A DNA stretch of 64,000 nt from positions 1 through 64,000 of the forward strand of contig CALSSE010000019.1 of the NCBI GenBank assembly GCA_943788935.1, read 5' to 3'. Origin of the DNA: an uncultured bacterium. GTDB lineage: Bacteria > Myxococcota_A > Bradymonadia > UBA7976 > VGTA01. Numbering within the stretch: position 1 is the first letter of the stretch; the number at the start of each line of letters is the position of its first letter. The translations under genes were made by a program, and so were the position numbers. Below the pieces are notes generated by a model. That model had not been told where the DNA came from and ran no database searches. It saw only the letters and a list, made by a program, of their open reading frames with translations. This document shows positions 38,090 to 43,793 of the stretch, piece by piece.

Positions 38090-40216
38090 ATGAGACATCT
38101 ACTCGACCTTGAGGGGCTCAGACCCTTCGCTCTCGACACTATCGCCCGCGACCCCCTTCCGGGCGTAGATGGGGTGCGCGCCTCAACGATTAAAGACGTC
38201 GATGGATGGATCAAGCCCACTCTTGAGTCCATCTCTAAGGGAGAGTACCACCCTCAGCCCTATCTAAGATTTTGGATGAGAGTCGAGAGCAAGCGACGAC
38301 CCATTGACTGCCCTTCCCTCATCGATCGGTCGCTGATGAGCTGGTTCAACGCTCGGCTCATCCCTAAACTCTCACCGCATCGAGGGGTGTTCGGTGTGGC
38401 GAGGAGAGGATGGCAACAGGCCATAGCAGAGGTTGAAGACGAGCTCACTCGAGGAGAAAGGACCTACGGGCTCAGCTTTGATATCAAAGAGTTCTTCCCC
38501 TCGATCGCCCACCCCCTCTTGATCCAAGCGCTCAATGATCGATTACCTGAATCAGCGACTCGCCTCGTCGAGAGTTGGCTCACTGCGCCCTCGATCGAGG
38601 GTGACCGAATCGTCCCGAACCGCGATGGACTAGGGTTACCACAGGGGATCAGCGTCTCTCCTCATCTCGCCCAGCTCTTCCTTGAGCCCTTCGATGATCA
38701 GCTCAAAGCTCACGCGCCCTCACTCCGCTACTTCAGGTACCTCGACGACTGTCTACTACTCGGAGATAACTACAAGACGCTCGAAGAGATGAAGCGATTC
38801 ATCACGACAGCGCTCAATGAGATCGGCTTAAAGCTGAATCAGCAGAAGGTCGAGCTCGGCGAGATGACCAAGGGCAAAGTTGCCTATCTCAACCACACTT
38901 TCCCTAAGGGGAAGGCGCATCACAGCGATGTTGATCGAGCGAGGGTCACCTTCGTGGGCAGCTCTCGGTCGAGTCTGTCCACAGAGCTCGCGAGGTATGC
39001 GCTCAAGAAATTAAGCCTAGACGACACACTCTGGGAGCAAGGAAAGGCTGAGGGTCTCGCCGTCGGCGAGCTGATCAGCATCGAGCTCGACCAAGCCGGG
39101 CGGACGATGAAGTGGTATCAAAACGCGCAACTCCGTCGGCCACTGAGGACGCTCTATATCGTCAATACCCCCGCGAGAGTACGGATCGATCGAGGCGCGC
39201 TCATCGTGACACCGAGCTCAAAGCAACTCGAGCCACGTGAGCTGCCGCTGAGCCATGTAGGTCAAATCGTAGCAATGGGTCCCGTCGAGATGAGCAGTGC
39301 CGCGATGCGCTACTGCCTCCGCGAAGATGTACCCGTCCTCTTCCTCTCAAATACGGGCAGCTACTTTGGTCGGCTCGACAGTGCCAAGCGAACACGCGAG
39401 CCTCTTCTTGAACGACAATTTAGGCTCCGTGACCACCCAAAGCGCCAGCTAAACATCGCAAAGGCGATGATCACGGGCCGGCTCAATAATGCTCGTATAC
39501 TCCTCAGTCGTAATAATCGTAAACAACGACGTCGCTCACCCCTGATCGACGAGGTAATCAAGAGCTTAAAACGTGCCAAGACAGATCTCAAATACGCTCG
39601 CTCCTTTGATGAAGTGAGGGGAATAGAGGGTCATGCGACGCTCAAATATTGGAGCGGTTTCGCCGAGCTAATCCCGAAAGAGGCAGCTCGTCGTGGCGAA
39701 TCGCCTGAGCGTGAATTTAAGGGGGACTCCTGGCGCTTTGTCAGCCGCAATCGCCGACCACCACTTGACCCCGTGAACAGCCTCATCAGCTTCATCGCGG
39801 TCTTGCTAACCTACAACATCTACTCAATCATTGAGCTCTGCGGGCTTACACCATATGTCGGCGTACTCCATAGCTCCGGTCGGCGTGCCCCTGCGCTCGC
39901 CTTTGACCTGATCGAGGAATTTAGGACGCCCCTCGTTGAAAGCGTCGCCTTGGGTCTCGTCGGGCAAGAAGGGTCGTGTCGCTCAACGACTTCGAGTGGC
40001 GCGACACGGGCCGGGGGCGAGGGCGTCTTCTTGACACGGCCCGCCCCTCCGCAAGGTGATCAAGGCCTTCGAGCAGGCTCCATGAGGGAAGCAGCGAGAG
40101 CACCCCCACTTTGGGCTCCGGGGCGACATGCGGCGGATGATCCACCTCCAGACGTTCTGCACTTCGCCGCCTGCCTTGAGCGTGACACACCTTATAAGCC
40201 GTTCACGATCCGCTGA
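38090..40216 (+). CDS. Reverse transcriptase-Cas1 fusion, C-terminus disrupted by frame switches
   Basis: A 708-residue frame from ATG 38090, one base after the cas2 stop (an upstream TTG at 38060 is less likely). RT domain: PGVDGV, FDIKEFFPSI, GLPQGISVSP, FRYLDD (YLDD 217-220), GLKLNQQKVE. There is no N-terminal Cas6 domain. Cas1 domain from about residue 355, with the metal ligands Glu513 (GIEGHA), His594 (GVLHSSG) and Asp606 (AFDLIEEF) all present. After LGLVGQEG the annotated frame is nonsense, while the conserved Cas1 C-terminus is recovered piecewise from other frames: VVSLNDFEWRDTG, RKVIKAFEQA, EHPHFGLRGDMRRMIHLQTF, then back to HFAACLERDTPYKPFTIR. RT-Cas1 proteins with Cas2 acquire spacers from RNA. 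Whether this copy is functional is doubtful unless the indels are sequencing errors. Confidence 0.85.
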   Translation: MRHLLDLEGLRPFALDTIARDPLPGVDGVRASTIKDVDGWIKPTLESISKGEYHPQPYLRFWMRVESKRRPIDCPSLIDRSLMSWFNARLIPKLSPHRGVFGVARRGWQQAIAEVEDELTRGERTYGLSFDIKEFFPSIAHPLLIQALNDRLPESATRLVESWLTAPSIEGDRIVPNRDGLGLPQGISVSPHLAQLFLEPFDDQLKAHAPSLRYFRYLDDCLLLGDNYKTLEEMKRFITTALNEIGLKLNQQKVELGEMTKGKVAYLNHTFPKGKAHHSDVDRARVTFVGSSRSSLSTELARYALKKLSLDDTLWEQGKAEGLAVGELISIELDQAGRTMKWYQNAQLRRPLRTLYIVNTPARVRIDRGALIVTPSSKQLEPRELPLSHVGQIVAMGPVEMSSAAMRYCLREDVPVLFLSNTGSYFGRLDSAKRTREPLLERQFRLRDHPKRQLNIAKAMITGRLNNARILLSRNNRKQRRRSPLIDEVIKSLKRAKTDLKYARSFDEVRGIEGHATLKYWSGFAELIPKEAARRGESPEREFKGDSWRFVSRNRRPPLDPVNSLISFIAVLLTYNIYSIIELCGLTPYVGVLHSSGRRAPALAFDLIEEFRTPLVESVALGLVGQEGSCRSTTSSGATRAGGEGVFLTRPAPPQGDQGLRAGSMREAARAPPLWAPGRHAADDPPPDVLHFAACLERDTPYKPFTIR

Positions 40217-40239
40217 ATAAGCCGTTCACGATCCGCTGA
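40194..40239 (+). repeat. 23-bp tandem duplication across the RT-cas1 stop
   Basis: The 23-bp stretch from ATAAGCCGTTC to CGCTGA, which contains the stop codon, is repeated immediately downstream without mismatch. This is a recent duplication next to the disrupted Cas1 end. Confidence 0.9.
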
Positions 40240-40356
40240 GCTGCGCTCATTATCTGGAAAAAGATCACACGATCCCTCTCTGTATATAAGCTCTCGTTCT
40301 TAGACTCAATCACCTGATTGACGCGCTGTTGTCTCTGCTCATCTCTCTTAAGTGAG

Positions 40357-40727
40357 GGGGGGTCAAGCCTCACCCTATTGTTGGAGGGGAGAGGCCTGTC
40401 ACCCGAGGAGGGGGGTCAAGCCTCACCCTATTGCTGGAGGGGAGAGGCCTGTCACCCGAGGAGGGGGGTCAAGCCTCACCCTATTGTTGGAGGGGAGAGG
40501 CCTGTCACCCGAGGAGGGGGGTCAAGCCTCACCCTATTGTTGGAGGGGAGAGGCCTGTCACCCGAGGAGGGGGGTCAAGCCTCACCCTATTGTTGGAGGG
40601 GAGAGGCCTGTCACCCGAGGAGGGGGGTTAAGCCTCACCCTATTGTTGGAGGGGAGAGGCCTGTCACTCGAGGAGGGGGGTCAAGCCTCACCCTATTGTT
40701 GGAGGGGAGAGGCGAGACAATCCGTAC
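40357..40727 (+). repeat. 53-bp tandem repeat, seven copies
   Basis: Units of GGGGGGTCAAGCCTCACCC followed by TATTGTTGGAGGGGAGAGG and CCTGTCACCCGAGGA recur at exactly 53 bp (TCAAGCCT at 40363, 40416, 40469, 40522, 40575, 40628, 40681). Because 53 is not divisible by three, open frames cross it in all three phases and are not genes. Single diverged copies of the core stand at 41541, 42641 and 61991. Confidence 0.95.
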
Positions 40728-40802
40728 GGAGAGTCAAGCCTCCACCCCGCCTTAGTCCGCCCTCGTGGCGAAATCAGTCACCCTTTGTTCAGAGGAGGAC
40801 AC

Positions 40803-40856
40803 ATGATTGACCTAGAGCTGTTCGAGCAGCTTCTCCGTCAACCACCAGTGAAGTGA
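40803..40856 (+). CDS. Micro-ORF (17 aa) after the 53-bp repeats
   Basis: MIDLELFEQLLRQPPVK, preceded by AGAGGAGG four bases before the ATG, one of the best ribosome sites in the window. It sits in the leader of the first NYN gene. It could be a leader peptide controlling the downstream gene. Unproven. Confidence 0.4.
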   Translation: MIDLELFEQLLRQPPVK

Positions 40857-40984
40857 GCGCACGTTGGCCTCACCGGTGGATTATCCCCGATCGCGCGAGC
40901 GGTCTCACTCGTGGCTGAGAGATCAGCCCTCACCTTAGACTTCTTTAACTTAAACAGCGCTATGCGCAGAAAGTGAGCGTTCAT

Positions 40985-41509
40985 ATGAACATGCTCAAAA
41001 CTTTGGTCTTTGTAGACCTCAATAATATCACTATGAGCTTCAAGAAGATCGGTCGCCGACCTGACCTGAAGCTCCTCGAGGATTACCTCTCACCACTCTC
41101 CGAAGGTCGTTTCTGTATCGACACGCACATCTATACGACGCTGCCCCCAGATAACCCTGAGCGCACTCAAGGCTTTCACGACTTCTTGCGTTCAAGCGGT
41201 ATGATCGTGAATGCGAGACGTGCAAAAAAGCTCCCAGGCGGTAAAATCAAGGCGGACGTCGATGACTTACTCATCCTCGACGCAATAGAGATGGCGCACA
41301 CGATCGACCCAGACATCATCATCCTCGTGACCGGTGATGGAGACTTCTCTGAATTGGCGATTCGACTCCGCAGACGCGGTCACCGCGTCGAGGCAGCGAG
41401 CCTAAAGCACTCGCTCGCCAATGAGCTTCAGCGAGCGACGAATGGGATCATAGACCTCAGCGACTACGCCGAGTGTTGCCCACAACTTCGCGAGCGACAC
41501 GCCGCTTAG
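40985..41509 (+). CDS. NYN/PIN-like nuclease domain protein (copy 1)
   Basis: The start at ATG 40985 (MNMLKTL) is chosen to match the paralogue at 41880; a GTG at 40973 is in frame. The 174 residues form a single NYN (LabA/DUF88) domain: LVFVDLNNITMSF with the first acidic residue, KADVDDLLILDAIEMA in the middle, and the signature VTGDGDFSELAIRLRRRGHRVEA. The conserved Asp residues that bind metal in PIN-fold RNases are all present, so RNA cleavage is predicted. Located between the RT-Cas1 gene and its own paralogue, behind a long repeat-rich leader with a micro-ORF. The target is unknown. NYN proteins turn up in phage-defence and RNA-decay settings. Confidence 0.85.
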   Translation: MNMLKTLVFVDLNNITMSFKKIGRRPDLKLLEDYLSPLSEGRFCIDTHIYTTLPPDNPERTQGFHDFLRSSGMIVNARRAKKLPGGKIKADVDDLLILDAIEMAHTIDPDIIILVTGDGDFSELAIRLRRRGHRVEAASLKHSLANELQRATNGIIDLSDYAECCPQLRERHAA

Positions 41510-41540
41510 GTCTGAGCGCCTCAACCTCTCCTTGTCTACA

Positions 41541-41600
41541 GCGAGGGGGGTCCAAGCTACCCCCTATCGTCGGAGTGAGATGAGGCGGCCTTCGCTGACA
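41541..41600 (+). promoter_or_regulatory. G-run/CCTAT leader element, copy B
   Basis: GAGGGGGGTCCAAGCTACCC then CCTATCGTCGGAGTGAGATG. A diverged single copy of the 53-bp repeat core, about 100 bp upstream of a micro-ORF and 300 bp upstream of the second NYN gene. Confidence 0.5.
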
Positions 41601-41686
41601 GGAGCTTAGCTGCTTCAGCGATCGACCTCGATCTGATCCCTTGCCTGCGTTGCCCCTTAACCCTTTGACATGAGAGGAGTGATCTC

Positions 41687-41752
41687 ATGAGCAGAAGCAC
41701 ACGCACTGTCTTTGTCAAGATCATCAAGCCAGAGCGCTCAGATGATGATTGA
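41687..41752 (+). CDS. Micro-ORF (21 aa) upstream of NYN copy 2
   Basis: MSRSTRTVFVKIIKPERSDD then D and stop. GAGAGGAG lies seven bases before the ATG. Its VFVKIIKPE resembles VIVKPE of the micro-ORF at 42796. Unknown function; possibly a leader peptide. Confidence 0.4.
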   Translation: MSRSTRTVFVKIIKPERSDDD

Positions 41753-41762
41753 TTGACCCCTC

Positions 41763-41842
41763 ACTTCCCTACTTCCCTACTTCCCTACTTCCCTACTTCC
41801 CTACTTCCCTACTTCCCCACTTCCCTACTTCCCCACTTCCCC
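41763..41842 (+). repeat. 8-bp microsatellite, ten copies
   Basis: ACTTCCCT/C is repeated ten times without interruption, just before the second NYN gene. It is a slippage-prone pyrimidine tract about 40 bp upstream of the start codon and could change leader length or expression. Confidence 0.95.
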
Positions 41843-41879
41843 ACTTTTGACGCGCGAGAGCGCAGATTGGATCCATATT

Positions 41880-42446
41880 ATGGATATGCTCAAGACTTTA
41901 GTCCTTGTTGACCTCAACAACATCTCAATGAGCTTTAAGAATATAGGCCGCAAGCCTGATCTTCAGAAGCTCAAGGGATTCTTGTGCCCTCTCAACGAGG
42001 GTCGATTCTGTGTAGATATGCACATCTACACGACACTGCCGCACCAAAATCCTGAGCGAGTGCAGGGCTTTCACGACTACCTAAGATCAAACGGAATGAT
42101 CGTGAACACCCGACGCGCCAAGAAGCTACCCGGCGGTAAGATCAAGGCGGATGTCGATGACCTCTTGATCTTAGATGCGATGGAGATGGCGCACCACATC
42201 AAGCCGGACATCATCATCCTCGTTACAGGTGATGGTGACTTCTCAGAGCTAGCGCTCAGACTCCGACGCGCTGGGATCAGAGTCGAGGCTGCGAGCCTCG
42301 AGTCATCGCTCGCAAATGAGCTGAAGCGAGCCGTGAACGGCGTGATCGACCTCAACGGATTCGCGAATCAGTGCCCTGCGATCAGAGGTGGTCAAGCGGT
42401 TCAGCTTGGAGACTCAGCGATCTTTGATTCAGCCATCGCTTTCTGA
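41880..42446 (+). CDS. NYN/PIN-like nuclease domain protein (copy 2)
   Basis: A paralogue of the NYN gene 900 bp upstream, with about 75-80 percent identity by eye over 165 residues: VLVDLNNISMSF, KADVDDLLILDAMEMAHHI, VTGDGDFSELALRLRRAGIRVEA. ATG 41880 gives MDMLKTL, aligned with MNMLKTL of copy 1; an upstream TTG start at 41847 would add residues from the microsatellite edge and is rejected. A unique 25-residue tail (AVQLGDSAIFDSAIAF) is absent from copy 1. Catalytic Asp residues are conserved, so both copies should be active RNases. High similarity with different leaders and tails suggests a fairly recent duplication of a complete leader-plus-gene module. Confidence 0.85.
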   Translation: MDMLKTLVLVDLNNISMSFKNIGRKPDLQKLKGFLCPLNEGRFCVDMHIYTTLPHQNPERVQGFHDYLRSNGMIVNTRRAKKLPGGKIKADVDDLLILDAMEMAHHIKPDIIILVTGDGDFSELALRLRRAGIRVEAASLESSLANELKRAVNGVIDLNGFANQCPAIRGGQAVQLGDSAIFDSAIAF

Positions 42447-42449
42447 TGA

Positions 42450-42538
42450 TTAACCCCTCACCCCCGCCTGTTTGTTTAACCCCTCGCATTCGCCTGTTTG
42501 TTTAACCCCTCGCATTCGCCTGTTTATTTATCCCCTCA
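42450..42538 (+). repeat. 26-bp tandem repeat, about 3.5 copies
   Basis: TTAACCCCTCGCATTCGCCT then GTTTGT recurs at 42450, 42476, 42502 and, partly, 42528. It lies directly after the second NYN stop. Non-coding. Confidence 0.85.
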
Positions 42539-42553
42539 GCTTAGGATTCGAGT

Positions 42554-42613
42554 ATGCCCGACCTTGATTACTTGATCGCCGCGCACAAAGTAAACTTCGA
42601 GTTTCACGTCTAG
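42554..42613 (+). CDS. Possible micro-ORF (19 aa)
   Basis: MPDLDYLIAAHKVNFEFHV from ATG 42554; only a weak upstream purine run (GGATTCGAG). Listed because micro-ORFs recur in these leaders, but it is the least supported of them. Confidence 0.2.
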   Translation: MPDLDYLIAAHKVNFEFHV

Positions 42614-42640
42614 CGCCCCCTCTTTATCCCCCTTGAAATA

Positions 42641-42695
42641 CTGGGGGGGTAAAGCCTCTCCCTATTGATGGAGGGAGACCAAAGAGGCTCTCCGC
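42641..42695 (+). promoter_or_regulatory. G-run/CCTAT leader element, copy C
   Basis: CTGGGGGGGTAAAGCCTCTC then CCTATTGATGGAGGGAGACC. Same core order as the 53-bp repeat (G-run, AAGCCT, CCCTATTG, GGAG), about 100 bp before the next micro-ORF and 490 bp before the ubiquitin-like operon. Confidence 0.5.
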
Positions 42696-42795
42696 CTCGA
42701 GGTTCTCACCTCTTGTCGCGAGCGTATCTTGCGCTCAACTCACGTGATCACGCTCGTGGCAACGTGAGATCACCTCTTACTTATAGGAGAAGCGT

Positions 42796-42870
42796 ATGCT
42801 TATCGAGAGAGATGGCCGACTCGTTATCGTGAAGCCAGAACCATCGAAGCGACCCAAGAAGGCTCGCTGA
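42796..42870 (+). CDS. Micro-ORF (24 aa) upstream of the ubiquitin-like operon
   Basis: MLIERDGRLVIVKPEPSKRP then KKAR. ATAGGAGA lies five to seven bases before the ATG. Its start resembles that of the 71-residue protein 260 bp downstream (MMIEVNGRLIRV), and its VIVKPE resembles the micro-ORF at 41687. This may be a real very small protein family rather than random leader peptides. Confidence 0.45.
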   Translation: MLIERDGRLVIVKPEPSKRPKKAR

Positions 42871-43129
42871 GACGTCCGGTCCACTTCGGTGACCCACACT
42901 CGCCTGTGTCGACGCTGACGCAGCTAACCCCTAGCCATTGATTGACCCCCTGCGAAGCAGCCATCGGGCCGCTTGAACGGTGCGTCAATCTCACCTCGTG
43001 AGTGGGCAGAAGATATGAGTCTAGCTTATCTTCGCCCCACTCTATCCTCAGCTCTCAGCACTTGAGAGCTGTTCTTAACTCGCGCGCTTAGCGCGCTTCC
43101 CCCCCCTATCTCCAAAGGAGTAGAGCCCT
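42871..43129. promoter_or_regulatory. Structured leader of the ubiquitin-like operon
   Basis: Two strong hairpins are visible: CAGCTCTC/GAGAGCTG with a 7-nt loop and GCGCGC-TTA-GCGCGC, followed by TTCCCCCCCC, roughly 35-90 bp before the first start codon. No T-tract, so attenuation by alternative folding is possible but unproven. Confidence 0.4.
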
Positions 43130-43345
43130 ATGATGATTGAAGTAAACGGACGTCTGATCCGTGTGAGCGACAACAGCACGTCGCAGTCAGTCAAGTCCAA
43201 GTCAAGAGTCCAAGCCCGTGACCAGCTCGTCGAGATTAAAGGCTCAAAGCTGAGAAAGGTCGGACGTGACGAGAATCTGAAGCCCAATAGCCGCTATCGC
43301 AGCATCCCACCGATCGAGCAAGGAGGTCTCAGCGATGTCCAATAG
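43130..43345 (+). CDS. Small basic protein, candidate ubiquitin-like modifier
   Basis: A 71-residue protein. AAAGGAG lies nine bases before the ATG. The N-terminal strands (MMIEVNGRLIRV) resemble a beta-grasp start, and the C-terminal part ends SIPPIEQGG followed by LSDVQ. A Gly-Gly followed by a short tail is what a ubiquitin-like precursor needs if a JAB peptidase trims it. The downstream genes encode an E2-like protein and a JAB-E1 fusion, so the gene stands where the modifier is expected. It overlaps the E2 gene by 11 bp. I cannot match it to a named ubiquitin-like family, and the middle third is too polar for a clear beta-grasp. The functional call is inference from context. Confidence 0.5.
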   Translation: MMIEVNGRLIRVSDNSTSQSVKSKSRVQARDQLVEIKGSKLRKVGRDENLKPNSRYRSIPPIEQGGLSDVQ

Positions 43346-43793
43346 AACCCTCGATCGAGTCAAGAGAGAGCTTCAGCTCCTCTCGAATGACCTCCCCGCT
43401 GCGACCCAGCTACAGCTCGGCCAGCTCACTGTCAACAACACCAAATACATTGGCTTGATCGCACGCGGTCTGCCGGTGAACCCTGCGTGTTTCGGGAACC
43501 ACAAGTCCGTCTCTATGCTGGTCTTGATCCCTCCACAGTACCCCACCTTACCGCCTCTTGGCGTGTACGTGGATCGACCGTATCAGATCAAGAGCGGTCA
43601 CTTTGTAGAGCGAGGATACCATGGCGCCCCCTCTTTAGAGCAGAGCGGATGGAGATGGTTCTGCTCTAGCTTTGGTGGCTTTTCAGATCGATCACGCGGC
43701 AACGCATGGAGACCAAGCGATGACATCGTGAGCGGGCACAACTTAGCGACCGTACTCGTCGGAGCGCGCGTCATGCTTGAGTTAGGAGCGTAA
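43335..43793 (+). CDS. Prokaryotic E2/UBC-fold conjugating enzyme-like protein
   Basis: A 152-residue protein with AGGAGG ahead of the ATG at 43335, overlapping the upstream small gene. The strand-turn VSMLVLIPPQYPTLPPLGVYVD corresponds to the UBC core 'hhh.P..YP..PP.h.h', and GWRWFCSSFGG carries the probable active-site Cys110. It is followed by 'W.PSDDIVSGHNLATVLVGARVML', typical of prokaryotic E2-like families in which Trp and His residues surround the Cys. The stop overlaps the next gene's start (TAATG), so translation is coupled to the JAB-E1 fusion. Predicted to carry the activated small modifier as a thioester. Confidence 0.75.
   Translation: MSNRTLDRVKRELQLLSNDLPAATQLQLGQLTVNNTKYIGLIARGLPVNPACFGNHKSVSMLVLIPPQYPTLPPLGVYVDRPYQIKSGHFVERGYHGAPSLEQSGWRWFCSSFGGFSDRSRGNAWRPSDDIVSGHNLATVLVGARVMLELGA

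Noticed and set aside
37867..38232. 121-codon minus-strand frame opposite cas2
   Set aside because: Its span is explained by cas2 and the RT-Cas1 start on the other strand; no motif or ribosome site.
38090..40216. RT as part of a retron or diversity-generating element
   Set aside because: The same chain continues into a Cas1 domain with Glu, His and Asp ligands, lies next to cas2 and a CRISPR leader, and no template repeat or msr/msd-like structure was seen.
40318..40810. Three overlapping plus-strand open frames of 66-152 codons
   Set aside because: The 53-bp tandem repeat produces the same peptide in all three phases; no ribosome site and no domain.
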